Shown: one piece after another, positions 8,712 to 18,568 of the stretch
Layout of the letters: the number at the start of each line of letters is the position of its first letter
Numbering within the stretch: the stretch's first letter is position 1
DNA from: Aquibium microcysteis
GTDB lineage: Bacteria > Pseudomonadota > Alphaproteobacteria > Rhizobiales > Rhizobiaceae
Length of the DNA: 64,000 bases
Assembly: GCF_014495845.1 (NCBI RefSeq)
Contig: NZ_CP061080.1
Location: 2,717,001 to 2,781,000, forward strand
Direction: 5' to 3'
Translations under genes and position numbers: made by a program
Notes under the pieces: generated by a model
Seen by the model: the letters and a program-made list of their open reading frames with translations, nothing else
Told to the model about the DNA's origin: nothing
The model's database searches: none

Positions 8712-9575
8712 TCAGCGCTTTCCGAACAGGCCGAGCGGACGCCAGAACAGGACGCCCACCATCAGGAGGTAGATGAGGAAGGAGCCGAGTTCCGGCACGA
8801 AATACTTGCCAGCCACGTCGCCGATGCCCAGCAGCGCGGCCGCGAGGAACGATCCGCCGATCGAGCCGAGCCCGCCGACGGCGACCACGATCAGGACGTA
8901 GATCAGGTAGTGGAAGGCGAAGGTCGGATCGAGGCCGACGATCTCGATGGCGAGCGCGCCGCCGAGTCCCGCAAGCCCGCAACCGAGCGCGAAGGTGATC
9001 GCGAAGATCGTGTCGACGTCGATGCCGAGCCCCTGCGCGACGCGCTGGTTGTCCACCGCCGCCCGCACCTTCGCGCCGAAGCGGGTGAACTCCAGCCCGA
9101 AGACGAGCGCCGCGGTGACGGCGAGCGCGACGAGAATGAGAAAGATGCGGTAGATGCCGAGGCGCAGGCCGCCCACCTCCACCGAACCGCGCAGCATCTC
9201 GGGGATCTGGATCGGCTGCTGACCCGTGCCGAACGCGAAGGTGGCGATGGCGGTGGCGACGAAGACCAGGCCCACCGTGAAGAGGACCTGGTTGAGTTCA
9301 CCCGACCGGTAGAGCCGGCGGAACAGCGTGCGCTCGCAGGCGATGCCGACGACCGCGGCGCCGAAGAAGGCCGCGGGCAGCGCGAGGAAGAAGGACAGCC
9401 CCGCCTCGCGTGTGACGACCAGGGCCAGATAGCCGCCGAGCATGCCGAAGGCGCCATGCGCGAGATTGACGAAGTTCATCAGCCCCAGCGTGACCGACAG
9501 CCCCACCGACAGGACGAAGAGAAGCATCCCGAAGGCGAAGCCGTCGAAGAGGACGATCAGGAGATTGCCGGTCAC
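8712..9575 (-). CDS. livH: ABC importer permease (LivH family)
   Basis: 287 residues, about eight membrane segments. It starts with the LivH-type GFAFGMLLFVLSVGLSVTLG and carries VNLAHGAFGMLGGY near 36-49. The conserved VGGLGSIGGSFLAA lies near 233-246. Inner-membrane partner of LivM in the same operon, 39 bases after the binding-protein stop. Confidence 0.93.
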   Translation of the reverse strand: MTGNLLIVLFDGFAFGMLLFVLSVGLSVTLGLMNFVNLAHGAFGMLGGYLALVVTREAGLSFFLALPAAFFGAAVVGIACERTLFRRLYRSGELNQVLFTVGLVFVATAIATFAFGTGQQPIQIPEMLRGSVEVGGLRLGIYRIFLILVALAVTAALVFGLEFTRFGAKVRAAVDNQRVAQGLGIDVDTIFAITFALGCGLAGLGGALAIEIVGLDPTFAFHYLIYVLIVVAVGGLGSIGGSFLAAALLGIGDVAGKYFVPELGSFLIYLLMVGVLFWRPLGLFGKR

Positions 9576-9614
9576 GTGAGCGCCGATTTCCGATTCGAGA
9601 CTAGGGGCTTGGCG

Positions 9615-10796
9615 TCAGTTGCTGGCGCCGTGCAGCGGATCCTTCACGTTCTCGATCGTGTCGATGATCACGTTCTGGAGCTTGCCGCCGACCTCCTGGA
9701 CCTCGCGGATGTAGACGTTCTGCACGATGTCGCGGGTCTCGGGATCGATCGAGATCGGGCCGCGCGGGCTGTCCCAGGACATGCCCTTGGCCGCCTCGAC
9801 GAGCGCATCGCCCGATGCATCGCCGTTCGTCTTCTTCAGCGCCTCGTAGACGAGGTGCATGCCGTCATAGCCGCCGATGGAGAACAGGTCAGGGCTGCGG
9901 CCGTTGTTGGCGCCGCGGTAGGCCTCGACGAAGGCGTTGTTCAGCGGATCGTCGCGCTCCAGCGTGTAGTGGAAGGTGGTGACGATGCCGCGGGCGTTCT
10001 CGCCCATGCTCTCCAGCGCCTCGGGATGGGTGAGCTCGCCCTGGCCGAAGATCTTGGTGGCGGGCGGGGTCAGCCCGCGCTCGGACAGCGCCTTGCCGAT
10101 CGCCGCCGGCTGGCCGCCGCCGGGGACGAAGATGTAGACCGCTTCCGGATTGGCATCCTTGACGCGCTGCACGAAGGCCGAGAAGTCGGGATTGGCCACC
10201 GGCGTCTTGTCGGCGCCGATCACGGTACCGCCGGCTTCCGTGAAGCCCTTGGCGAAGGACTTCTCCGCGTCGTGGCCCGGGCCGTAATCGGCCACCAGCG
10301 TATAGGCCTGCTTCACGCCGCCCTTCTCGAAGGCCCACTTGCCGAAAGCGTAGTTGACCTGCGGGATCGTGACGGAGGTGCGCACGATGTAGGGCGACTT
10401 CTCCGTGACCACGGACGTGGCGGCATTCATCACCACCATGAGCTTCTTGGCCTGCGTGGCGACGTCGGCCGCGCCCAGCGCTTCAGGGGTCAGGGCGAAG
10501 CCGGCGATGATGTCGACGCCGTCGCGCACGACGAGTTCCTGCGCCAGACGCTTGGCGACGTCCGGGGCCGGGCCGCCGGTGTCCTTGCGCACGATCTCGA
10601 CCTTCTTGCCGGCGACCATGTCGCCATTCTGCTGCATGTAGAGCTTGATTCCGGCGTCGAGCTGGTTGGCGGCGTCGGCGAAGGGTCCCGAATAGGGCAG
10701 GATCACGCCGATCTTGACGGTCTCCTGCGCCTGCGCGCCGGCCGACCAGGTAAGTCCCGCCGCAACGGCAAGGGCGAGCGTCGTTCTCGTTGGCAT
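9615..10796 (-). CDS. Periplasmic substrate-binding protein of the Liv-type importer
   Basis: 393 residues. A Sec signal peptide with cleavage after residue 23 (AGAQA|QET) is followed by a Peripla_BP_6 (LivJ/LivK-like) two-lobed fold beginning VKIGVILPYSGPFADAANQ. First gene of the operon livKHMGF plus extradiol dioxygenase. GTGTATACAC at 10834-10843 lies 38 bases upstream and a second TGTATACA lies at 11052. The operon partners suggest it captures an aromatic (methoxy- or hydroxy-aryl) acid; no ligand residue can be assigned by eye. Confidence 0.9.
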   Translation of the reverse strand: MPTRTTLALAVAAGLTWSAGAQAQETVKIGVILPYSGPFADAANQLDAGIKLYMQQNGDMVAGKKVEIVRKDTGGPAPDVAKRLAQELVVRDGVDIIAGFALTPEALGAADVATQAKKLMVVMNAATSVVTEKSPYIVRTSVTIPQVNYAFGKWAFEKGGVKQAYTLVADYGPGHDAEKSFAKGFTEAGGTVIGADKTPVANPDFSAFVQRVKDANPEAVYIFVPGGGQPAAIGKALSERGLTPPATKIFGQGELTHPEALESMGENARGIVTTFHYTLERDDPLNNAFVEAYRGANNGRSPDLFSIGGYDGMHLVYEALKKTNGDASGDALVEAAKGMSWDSPRGPISIDPETRDIVQNVYIREVQEVGGKLQNVIIDTIENVKDPLHGASN

Positions 10797-10833
10797 CTGT
10801 TTTCCTCCCAGAATGCAGTGAAGCCACGCGGCA

Positions 10834-10843
10834 GTGTATACAC
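10834..10843. promoter_or_regulatory. GTGTATACAC operator candidate upstream of the Liv operon
   Basis: The full 10-base perfect palindrome GTGTATACAC, 38 bases before the binding-protein start. It is the best match of the set that also precedes the metF-like and ligM-like genes. Confidence 0.65.
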
Positions 10844-11050
10844 AGCGCCGCCGAAATCAATGGGCATGGAGGGTGCACGACGGCGCGCGAATCGATCCGC
10901 AGGTCGTGAACGCCGGGCAAGCGCTGCGCGGCGCTGTGGATGCTCGCCGGTTCCGGGGGTTCTTCCGGGATGGGACGACGAAAGCCGCCGCCCCTTTGAA
11001 CGGGTGTGGACGAATGCCATCGAGCGCCGGCTCTGCGCAGTTCGTCCATC

Positions 11051-11060
11051 CTGTATACAC
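11051..11060. promoter_or_regulatory. CTGTATACAC distal operator candidate of the Liv operon
   Basis: TGTATACAC at 11052-11060 about 255 bases upstream of the binding-protein start and just beyond the 3' end of the YjbR-like gene. The 10797-11064 interval holds no gene. The two-site arrangement could allow looping. Confidence 0.5.
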
Positions 11061-11064
11061 GACA

Positions 11065-11448
11065 TCACAGGCGTCCGGATCCGTCGGATCGGTTCGCCCC
11101 GGGCGAAGCGAGCTGCCGCCGCAGAGCCGCCGGCAGCTTGTCGCGGATGATCTCGTAGGACGAGAGAAGCCGGTGCCGAAGCTCGTCGTCGCCCGTCTCC
11201 TCCGGCAGCAGGACCCAGCTCTTGTGGAAATACCGGGCATGCGTCGCAACACCCGCGTCCTTCAGCATGGTCGCCGTTTCGACGTCGCGACACTTCACGG
11301 CGACGCCCGGCAGCACCGCGCCGATGCACGCGAACATGCGGTCGCCGACCTTCCATGCGTCGTGCCCTCCGCCCCAGGGATCGGAGACCTGCGCGCCCGG
11401 GAGCGCGCCGCAGATGGCGCCCACGCGGGCGCGAAAGCCGTCTGGCAT
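11065..11448 (-). CDS. MmcQ/YjbR family DNA-binding-fold protein
   Basis: 127 residues of the MmcQ/YjbR family (CyaY-like fold). Typical pattern: an N-terminal helix with LPGAQVSDPWGG, then KVGDRMFACIGA and VAVKCRDVETATML, then YFHKSWVLLPEETGDDEL in the last third. The molecular function of the family is not established. Start ATG 11446-11448 was chosen as the family-typical start; the frame stays open upstream with no better site. Nothing ties it to the aromatic operon downstream or to the transglutaminase cluster upstream, except strand. Confidence 0.75.
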   Translation of the reverse strand: MPDGFRARVGAICGALPGAQVSDPWGGGHDAWKVGDRMFACIGAVLPGVAVKCRDVETATMLKDAGVATHARYFHKSWVLLPEETGDDELRHRLLSSYEIIRDKLPAALRRQLASPGANRSDGSGRL

Positions 11449-11548
11449 GGAAGTCTTCCCCGTGACTCCGACAGCATAGCATCGATCGCCCGGCGGGGCA
11501 CCTGCACCGGCCGCTTCATGCGCGACGTGAAGCGGTTGAATCGGTTTC

Positions 11549-12445
11549 TCAGGAGGCCTTCGCCGCCTCGCGAACCGGCACCACGTCGACGGAATGCGTG
11601 CTCGACTGCGGACCCGCCGTGCGCATCGTGCCCTTGATCGGCGAGACGTCGAAATAGTCGCGGCCCCGCGCCACCACCACGTGGTCCTCGCCGGCGGCGA
11701 TCGCGTTGGTCGGGTCGAACTCGACCCAGCCGAGGTCGGCGCCGCACCAGGCGCGAACCCAGGCATGCATGGCGTCCGCACCCTCCAGCCGCTCCTCGCC
11801 CTTCGGCGGGATCGTCCGCAGGAAGCCGCTGACGTAGCCGGCAGGGATGCCGATGCCGCGCAGGCAGGCGATCATGACGTGCGTGAAGTCCTGGCACACG
11901 CCGTGGCGCCGCTCGAAGGCCTCGAGCATCGGTGTCTCGACCGTCGTCGCCTTCGGGTCGAAACGCATCTCCTCGTGCAGCGCCAGCCCGATCGCACGCA
12001 CCGTCTCGAGCACGCTTCGGCCATCCACGGCGATGGCGCGGGCGTGATCGGTCGTGACCTGCTCGATCGGGACGCGCGGCGAAGCGCCGAGGAAGTGGTG
12101 TGGCGACGTTCCGTCCATGCTGCGCCAGGCGAAGATTTCGTCCGCCAGCCCGGCGAGCGGCGGCGACATGTCGAGGATCTCTCCCGGCGCGTGACGCTCC
12201 ACGCGCGACTGCACGGCGAAAACGATCTCCGTATGCGGGCGGTCGAAGCCGACCTCCACGCAGGCATTGCCGAAGAAATCGACGAAGTTGACCCATTCGT
12301 CGGGTTTCGGGACGATGCCGAGCGATCCCGCAACGAGACGCTGTTCGCCGGGAACGTCGGCAGGCATCAGCCTGGCGATGTGGCGGCCGGCATCGGCCGA
12401 GAAGTCGTAGCGATAGGCCATTCGCAGCGTGATGTCGTAGAGCAT
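11549..12445 (-). CDS. Transglutaminase-like cysteine protease/amidase family protein
   Basis: 298 residues: an N-terminal bacterial transglutaminase-like domain (YDITLRMAYRYDF start, about 1-80) and a transglutaminase core with a Cys-His-Asp triad, seen as RHGVCQDFTH (about Cys183), MHAWVRAW (about His227) and VEFDPTN (Asp about 243). No signal peptide, so cytoplasmic. It is the third gene of a tightly spaced set (13 bases after the ATP-grasp/alpha-E gene). This set is the predicted peptide-ligation/cleavage system often linked to the Anbu proteasome-like peptidase. No Anbu gene follows here; the next gene is YjbR-like. The biochemical substrate is unknown for the family. Confidence 0.88.
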   Translation of the reverse strand: MLYDITLRMAYRYDFSADAGRHIARLMPADVPGEQRLVAGSLGIVPKPDEWVNFVDFFGNACVEVGFDRPHTEIVFAVQSRVERHAPGEILDMSPPLAGLADEIFAWRSMDGTSPHHFLGASPRVPIEQVTTDHARAIAVDGRSVLETVRAIGLALHEEMRFDPKATTVETPMLEAFERRHGVCQDFTHVMIACLRGIGIPAGYVSGFLRTIPPKGEERLEGADAMHAWVRAWCGADLGWVEFDPTNAIAAGEDHVVVARGRDYFDVSPIKGTMRTAGPQSSTHSVDVVPVREAAKAS

Positions 12446-12458
12446 GCGAGGACGGTCC

Positions 12459-14864
12459 CTATCGCATGTACTTGGCGGAGAACGCGTCCGACAGCGCGGC
12501 GATGTCGGCGCCGAGCGCCTGAAGCGCCTGCGTGTCCAGCGTCTCGGGCAGTTGCAGTTCGAGCCCCGTCCTGAGCTTCAGCAGAGCGCGGCGCAGCGGC
12601 GTCAGCGGCTGATGCGGGTCCTGACCCGGCAGGAAATCCAGGTGGCCGGCGATCTCGCCGAGCTGGAAGATCACCGAGCGCGGATTGAGGGTGTCGAGCG
12701 CAAGAAGGTCGACGACGGTGGCCCGGTTGGTCGCCACCGCATAGCGGCGCCGGTGCGACATGACGCTGTCGCCGATCTCCACCGCCATGTCGAGGCTCCC
12801 GTCCGGCGCCTGCTCGTCGGCCAGGCGCGCCAGGAGGTGTGCCATCGAGAGCGAGCGCTCCAGCGAACGGCCGATCGTGAGGAACCGCCAGCCCGCGAAA
12901 TGGTACATGTTCTCGTGCACCAGACCGGAAAAGCCGGAGAGCTTTCGCAGAAGCACGCTCATCGCCCGGGACATGTCGTCGCCGGGCTGCGCCGTGCCGC
13001 GCATCGCGCGCACCGTCTTGGCGAGATCGGTCAGCGCCATCCATCCGTCGGACGAGAAGCGGTCGCGCACGTGGCCTGCGGAGCGCGCGGCGGCTGCGAT
13101 GGTGTCGCCGAGGGCAGCGGGCCATTCGTCGGAACGCGCGACGCCCAGACCGTCCAGATGCTCGGCACAGAGCTTGAGCAGCGGGGTTTCCGCCGTCGCG
13201 GCCTCGGCGAGGCGGACATGATAGGCACGCAGGATCCGCACCAGACTTTCCGTGCGCTCCACATAGCGCCCGAGCCAGAAGAGATTGTCGGCCGCCCGGC
13301 TCGGCAGGACGCCGGGCTGCTGGCGCGCGAAGGCCTTGCCGTTCGACGCATGCATCGTGTCCGGCGGCACCGGCTTGCCGCTGACGATCCAGACGTCGGC
13401 GGCCGACCCGCCCTCCTGGAGGGCGAGCGCGGCGGAGCTGGCCGTGCGGCCGATGCGGGCGAAGCCGCCCGGCATCACCTTCCAGCCGTCGCCGGTACGT
13501 GCGAGGAAGACGCGCAGGCTCATCGGGCGCGGGACGAGGCGACCCTCGACCAGCGCCGGCGTCGTCGACAGCGTCACCGCTTCCTGGCCCACCAGCTGGC
13601 CCGCGCCATGGTCGATCCAGTTCCCCACCGTCTCGTGCATCTCGCGCGTGAAGGCGCCGCCGATCGCCGAGACGTCGTCGAGGTCGAACAGCAGGCGCGT
13701 CGAGAAGGCCTTGCCGATGGTCATGCGTCCGGCATTGGCCTTGACGTATTCCCGCTCGGCCGACTGCCCGCACCACCAGGTGGCGACGTTCGCCAGCTTG
13801 AGCGGCTCCCCGAGGAGTGCCCGGCAGATGCGCGGCATGAAGGCCAGGAACGCCCGCGCCTCGACCACGCCGCTTCCCAGCGCGTTGACCATGGTGACGT
13901 TGCCCGCGCGGATGGCGCTGAGCAGGCCGGGTGTGCCGAGCCGCGACCCCTCGTTGAGCTCGAGCGGATCGGCCCAGGCGGCGTCCAGCCGGCGCCACAG
14001 CACGCGGATCGGTCGCAGACCCGCGACGGTCCGCACCATCAGTTCACCGTCGCGCACGGTGAGGTCCTCGCCTTCCAGCAGCATGAAGCCGAGATAGCGG
14101 GCGATGTAGGCATGCTCGAAATAGGTGTCGTTGTGCGGCCCCGGCGTGAGGATGCCGATGCGGCTGTCTTCGCCGTCCCGCAGGCCCTGCAGCGTGTCGC
14201 GGAAGGCGCGGAAGAACCCGGCGAGCCGGTGCACGTTGGCCCGCCCGTAGAGGTCGGAATAGACCCGTGCCGTCGCGATGCGGTTCTCCAGCGCGAAACC
14301 CGCACCGGACGGCGCCTGCGTCCGGTCGCCCAGCACCCACCATTCCCCGTCGGGGCCGCGGCCGAGATCGAAGGCCAGAAAGTGCAGGAAATGGCCGGAG
14401 CGCGGCGTGACTCCGACGAGCGGCCGCAGCCATTCCTGGTTTCCCGCGACGATCGCGGGCGGGAGGTGGCCCTCCGTGACCAGCCGGTTTTCGCCGTAGA
14501 CGTCCGCCACGATCTTCTCGAGGAGATCCGCCCGCTGGACCAGTCCCGCCTCGAGTGCCGTCCACTCGGCCTCGTCGATCAGCACCGGAATGTGGCTCAG
14601 CGGCCAGTCGCGCTCGACGGCCTCGTCGCGTCCGTATTGCCGGTAGAAGACGCCGGCGTCGCGCAGATACTGGTCGCCGCGCGCCATCCGCTCGGAAAGT
14701 TCCTGCGGCTTCATGGCCGCCAGCGCCTCCAGGAAGCCGCGCCAGACGGGCCGGACTGCCCTGCCCGGCCCGAGCAGTTCGTCGGGAATGGTTTCGGACG
14801 TTCGGTAGCCGGCGATCAGCTGGGCGATCGGATCCTTGTGTGCGGGCTCGACCCTGGCGGCCAT
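12459..14864 (-). CDS. Circularly permuted ATP-grasp ligase fused to alpha-E domain
   Basis: 801 residues. The N-terminal ~480 residues are a circularly permuted ATP-grasp peptide ligase (YRQYGRDEAVERDWPLSHIP near 82, LVGVTPRSG, GILTPGPHNDTYFEH near 240, VANVATWW-type block near 365). The C-terminal ~310 residues are the all-helical alpha-E (DUF403) domain, starting NLFWLGRYVERTES near 527. Many genomes encode the two parts separately; here they are one frame. Predicted to form amide bonds on an unknown peptide, working with the two flanking transglutaminase proteins. Cytoplasmic. It starts 4 bases after the stop of the DUF2126 gene, so it is surely co-transcribed. Function inferred from comparative genomics of ATP-grasp amidoligase clusters, not proven. 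Confidence 0.9.
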   Translation of the reverse strand: MAARVEPAHKDPIAQLIAGYRTSETIPDELLGPGRAVRPVWRGFLEALAAMKPQELSERMARGDQYLRDAGVFYRQYGRDEAVERDWPLSHIPVLIDEAEWTALEAGLVQRADLLEKIVADVYGENRLVTEGHLPPAIVAGNQEWLRPLVGVTPRSGHFLHFLAFDLGRGPDGEWWVLGDRTQAPSGAGFALENRIATARVYSDLYGRANVHRLAGFFRAFRDTLQGLRDGEDSRIGILTPGPHNDTYFEHAYIARYLGFMLLEGEDLTVRDGELMVRTVAGLRPIRVLWRRLDAAWADPLELNEGSRLGTPGLLSAIRAGNVTMVNALGSGVVEARAFLAFMPRICRALLGEPLKLANVATWWCGQSAEREYVKANAGRMTIGKAFSTRLLFDLDDVSAIGGAFTREMHETVGNWIDHGAGQLVGQEAVTLSTTPALVEGRLVPRPMSLRVFLARTGDGWKVMPGGFARIGRTASSAALALQEGGSAADVWIVSGKPVPPDTMHASNGKAFARQQPGVLPSRAADNLFWLGRYVERTESLVRILRAYHVRLAEAATAETPLLKLCAEHLDGLGVARSDEWPAALGDTIAAAARSAGHVRDRFSSDGWMALTDLAKTVRAMRGTAQPGDDMSRAMSVLLRKLSGFSGLVHENMYHFAGWRFLTIGRSLERSLSMAHLLARLADEQAPDGSLDMAVEIGDSVMSHRRRYAVATNRATVVDLLALDTLNPRSVIFQLGEIAGHLDFLPGQDPHQPLTPLRRALLKLRTGLELQLPETLDTQALQALGADIAALSDAFSAKYMR

Positions 14865-14868
14865 CTCC

Positions 14869-17800
14869 TCAGATCCCCGGCGCGCGTCTCAGGTCGAGCG
14901 TCATGGGGAACTCGCGGTGCGGCGTTTCAGGCTGCGGCGCGTAGGCGCCGGGCGTGTGGCCGTGCGGCTCGAACCGGGCGAGCCGCCGCGCTTCCGCCTC
15001 GTTCGCGTTGACCGGGAAGGTCTCGTAGTTGCGCCCGCCGGGATGCGCGACGTGGTAGACGCACCCGCCGATGGCGCGCCCGCTCCAGGTGTCGAAGACG
15101 TCGAAGGTCAGCGGCGCGTTGATCGGCAGCACCGGGTGCAGCGCCATCGCCGGCTGCCAGGCCTTGAAGCGCACGCCGCCGACCGCGACGCCTCCGGTCG
15201 ACGTCTTCGCCAGCGGCACGCGGCGGCGATTGCAGGCCACGACATAGCGCTCCGGGTCGGTCGTGGTGAGCTTCACCTGCATGCGCTCGACGGAACTGTC
15301 GGTGTAGCGCACCGTGCCGCCGATCGCGCCGGTCTCGCCGAGCACGTGCCAGGGCTCGAGCGCCTGGCGGAGTTCCAGGTGCACGCCTTCGACCTCCACC
15401 TCCCCGCAGTACGGGAAACGGAACTCGGCCTGCGCCTCGTACCACTCCGGCCGCAGCGGAAAGCCGTGGTCGGTGAGGTCGCGCAGCACGTCGAGGAAAT
15501 CCTCCCAGACGAAGTGCGGCAGCATCAGCCGGTCATGCAGCACCGTTCCCCAGCGGACCGGCGTGCCGGTCAGCGGCGACGCCCAGAAGCGGGCGATCAG
15601 CGCCCGGATGAGCAGTTGCTGGGCAAGGCTCATGCGCGGGTTGGGCGGCATCTCGAAGCCCCGGAACTCGACGAGCCCGAGCCGGCCCGTCGGCCCGTCC
15701 GGCGAATAGAGCTTGTCGATGCAGATCTCGGCGCGATGCGTGTTGCCCGTGACGTCGATCAGGATGTTGCGCAGCAGGCGGTCGACCAGCCACGGCAGGG
15801 GCGGCTGCGCCTCGCCGTGGCTCGGGATCTGCGAGAGCGCGATCTCCAGTTCGTAGAGGGAATCGTGGCGCGCCTCGTCGATCCGCGGCGCCTGGCTGGT
15901 GGGGCCGATGAACAGGCCGGAGAACAGGTAGGACAGGCTCGGATGCCGCTGCCAGTGCAGGATCAGGCTCTTCAGCAGGTCGGGCCGGCGCAGGAAGGGG
16001 CTGTCCATCGGCGTCGCCCCGCCCACCACCACGTGATTGCCGCCCCCGGTACCGGTGTGGCGGCCGTCGATCATGAACTTGTCGGCACCAAGCCGGGACT
16101 GCCGCGCCTCCTCGTAGATCGCCTCGGTGGTGGCGACACAATCCTCCCAGCTCGATGCCGGGTGGATGTTGACCTCGATGACCCCCGGATCGGGCGCTAC
16201 ACGGATCACGTTCATGCGCGGATCGACCGGCGGCGCATAGCCTTCGATGTGGACGGGCATGCCGAGGTCGCGGGCCGCCTCCTCCGCCGCCGCGACCAGT
16301 TCGAGATAGTCCTCGAGACGCTCGACCGGCGGCATGAACACGCACAGACGCCCGTCGCGCGGTTCCACGGTGATCGCCGTGCGGACCGCCCCTTCGAGTT
16401 CGCTGGCCGCCTGCTCGACGCGTCCCGATCGCGTGTCGGAGGCCGTGAAGGACGCGATCGGCTGGGCGGTCCCGCCCAGCCCGTCGGTCCCGAGACCAAC
16501 GCCGGCAGGGGTTGCGGCACGTGACGAAGCCGGAAACACGAACGCGTCCGGCAGCGGCTGCCGCGGCTCGGTCGGATCGGCGGGATTGACGAAGGGATAG
16601 TGCGACGGCGCGATCCACGGCAGCGAGCCGAGCGGCAGGCGGTAGCCGACCGGACTGTCGCCGGGCACCAGGAAGATGTAGCCGCGGCGGCTCCTCCATT
16701 TCTCCGACCGCCAGCGGGGACCGGACGCCCGCGCCTGCCAGCGCTGGACCGGCAGGACATAGCCCGACGGCTCGGTGAGGCCGCGCTCGAACACGCGCGC
16801 GATGCGGTGCCGCTCCTCGGGGTCCTTCAGCCGCGAATTCCCGGGGGTCACGTTCTCCGGGAGATTCGCTTCCCGCAGCAGCCATTCGCCCGGATCCTCG
16901 TAGGCGGGCAGGACATGGTCGGTCTCGATGCCGAGATGGCCGGCAATGCCCTGCAGGAGCGCCTCTGCCTGATCCTTCCGCACGGAACCGATGCCCCCTT
17001 CGGGCGCAATGAGCGCGGGATCGTTCCAGATCGGTTTGCCGTCGCGGCGCCAGTAGAGCGAGAAGGTCCAGCGCGGCAGCGTCTCGCCGGGATACCATTT
17101 GCCCTGGCCGTAATGCAGGAAGCCGCCCGGCGCGAAGCGGTCGCGCAGCCTCCGGATGAGCCGGTCGGCGAAGAAGCGCTTGGTCGGGCCGACGGCCTCG
17201 GTGTTCCACTCGGGCGCCTCGAAGTCGTCGATCGACACGAAGGTCGGCTCGCCGCCCATCGTCAGCCGGACGTCGCCTGCGGCCAGCGCCGCATCCACCT
17301 TGCGGCCGAGCGCGTCGAGCGCCTCCCAGGACTCGTCGGAAAAGGGTTTCGTGATGCGCGGGTGCTCGGCCACGCGCGAGACCGTCATGTCGAAGTCGAA
17401 GCTGGTCTCCGCCTGCCCGAAATAGCCGCCGGAGATCGGCGCGGCGTTGCGGTAATGCGGCGTGGCGGCGAGCGGAATGTGGCTCTCGCCCGTCAGCAGA
17501 CCCGAGGTCGGATCGAGCCCGATCCACCCCGCGCCCGGGATGAAGACCTCCGCCCAGGCGTGCAGGTCGGTGAAGTCGTGCGCGGTTCCCGCAGGCCCGT
17601 CCAGCGCCACGAGATCCGGCTTGAGCTGGATCAGGTAACCCGACACGAAGCGGGCCGCGAAACCCAGGTGGCGCAGGATCTGCACCAGCAGCCAGGAGGA
17701 ATCGCGGCAGGAGCCGGTGCCGATCGCGAAGGTCTCCTCGGGCTCCTGCACGCCGGGTTCCATGCGGATCACGTAGCCGATCTCGTGCGCCAGTCGCGCG

Positions 17801-18246
17801 TTGAGATCCACGACGAAATCCACGGTGCCTCTGGGGCTGCGGTCGATGGTGTCGAGGAACGCCTGGAGCTTCGGCCCCGCCGCAGCCGGCCGGCGATAGA
17901 CGTCGAGGTCGGCACGAATGTCTTCGGGATACTCGAAAGGCCAGGTCGTGGCGCTCTCCTCCACGAAGAAGTCGAAGGGGTTGTAGACCGTCATGTCGGC
18001 GACGAGGTCGACCTCGATGCGCAGTTCCGTCACCGGGCTCGGAAAGACGAAACGCGCCAGCCAGTTTCCGTAGGTGTCCTGCTGGTAGCTCACGAAATGT
18101 TCGCCCGGCGTCACCTTCAGCGAATGCGAGATCACCCGCGTCCGGCTGTGCGGCGCCGGACGCAGGCGGATGACCTGCGGCCCGAGCATGACCGGCCGGT
18201 CGTAGCGATACGCGGTGAGGTGATGGATGGCCGCCTTGATGGACAT
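14869..18246 (-). CDS. Transglutaminase domain plus DUF2126 protein
   Basis: 1125 residues. A transglutaminase-like N-terminal part (1-~280) has the catalytic residues in GSCRDSSWL (Cys about 177), TDLHAWAEV (His) and GLDPTSG (Asp). It is followed by the long DUF2126 region (about 290-1110) with repeated aromatic and Asp/His-rich blocks such as [18 protein letters not shown] near 337 and [17 protein letters not shown] near 735. First gene of the three-gene peptide-ligation cluster. ATG 18246 has GGAAGGG five bases upstream; an in-frame ATG 18 codons earlier has no such site. It is divergent from the chemosensory operon across a 405-bp intergenic region. Confidence 0.9.
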   Translation of the reverse strand: MSIKAAIHHLTAYRYDRPVMLGPQVIRLRPAPHSRTRVISHSLKVTPGEHFVSYQQDTYGNWLARFVFPSPVTELRIEVDLVADMTVYNPFDFFVEESATTWPFEYPEDIRADLDVYRRPAAAGPKLQAFLDTIDRSPRGTVDFVVDLNARLAHEIGYVIRMEPGVQEPEETFAIGTGSCRDSSWLLVQILRHLGFAARFVSGYLIQLKPDLVALDGPAGTAHDFTDLHAWAEVFIPGAGWIGLDPTSGLLTGESHIPLAATPHYRNAAPISGGYFGQAETSFDFDMTVSRVAEHPRITKPFSDESWEALDALGRKVDAALAAGDVRLTMGGEPTFVSIDDFEAPEWNTEAVGPTKRFFADRLIRRLRDRFAPGGFLHYGQGKWYPGETLPRWTFSLYWRRDGKPIWNDPALIAPEGGIGSVRKDQAEALLQGIAGHLGIETDHVLPAYEDPGEWLLREANLPENVTPGNSRLKDPEERHRIARVFERGLTEPSGYVLPVQRWQARASGPRWRSEKWRSRRGYIFLVPGDSPVGYRLPLGSLPWIAPSHYPFVNPADPTEPRQPLPDAFVFPASSRAATPAGVGLGTDGLGGTAQPIASFTASDTRSGRVEQAASELEGAVRTAITVEPRDGRLCVFMPPVERLEDYLELVAAAEEAARDLGMPVHIEGYAPPVDPRMNVIRVAPDPGVIEVNIHPASSWEDCVATTEAIYEEARQSRLGADKFMIDGRHTGTGGGNHVVVGGATPMDSPFLRRPDLLKSLILHWQRHPSLSYLFSGLFIGPTSQAPRIDEARHDSLYELEIALSQIPSHGEAQPPLPWLVDRLLRNILIDVTGNTHRAEICIDKLYSPDGPTGRLGLVEFRGFEMPPNPRMSLAQQLLIRALIARFWASPLTGTPVRWGTVLHDRLMLPHFVWEDFLDVLRDLTDHGFPLRPEWYEAQAEFRFPYCGEVEVEGVHLELRQALEPWHVLGETGAIGGTVRYTDSSVERMQVKLTTTDPERYVVACNRRRVPLAKTSTGGVAVGGVRFKAWQPAMALHPVLPINAPLTFDVFDTWSGRAIGGCVYHVAHPGGRNYETFPVNANEAEARRLARFEPHGHTPGAYAPQPETPHREFPMTLDLRRAPGI

Positions 18247-18485
18247 GGGAACCCTTCCGTTGGTCTCGGCGAAGTCGTTCCACATTCCGTTGCGTTGCAC
18301 AATCGTATTGGGCGGAGACGACCCGTTTCGTCGGTCGGTCCGAGTAGGCCGCCTCCCTCCGCCCGCTTCGTCGACGACCTAGTCCACGGGCGTCGGCGGC
18401 AGCCGCCGCGCGTCGCGGCCGGCCGGCGCGGGCGCGACGGTCCACGTTTTCCCGATCTGCAAAGGACGCATTGCATACTGCGAAG

Positions 18486-18499
18486 AACGCCGTGGCGTT
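18486..18499. promoter_or_regulatory. Dyad upstream of the sigma-54 promoter, possible activator site
   Basis: AACGCC-gt-GGCGTT, a perfect 6+6 dyad about 72 bases before the -24 GG of the sigma-54 promoter, the usual zone for an enhancer-binding protein. The rest of the 18247-18651 intergenic region shows no gene. Confidence 0.35.
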
Positions 18500-18568
18500 T
18501 CGCCGTCGGGCCCTCGCGATGCGCCGGCCGGATCGGTCATTCTCATTGGATTCGTTGAACTTTCTCGG

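Noticed and set aside
9615..10796. Branched-chain amino acid binding protein as the functional call
   Set aside because: The fold family is right, but the operon contains a ring-cleavage dioxygenase and shares operators with an O-demethylase, so amino acid cargo is not supported.
8691..11150. A long plus-strand open frame of more than 800 codons
   Set aside because: Antisense shadow of the Liv operon; Arg/Glu/His-rich low-complexity translation with no domain, while the minus strand encodes clear LivM, LivH and binding protein.
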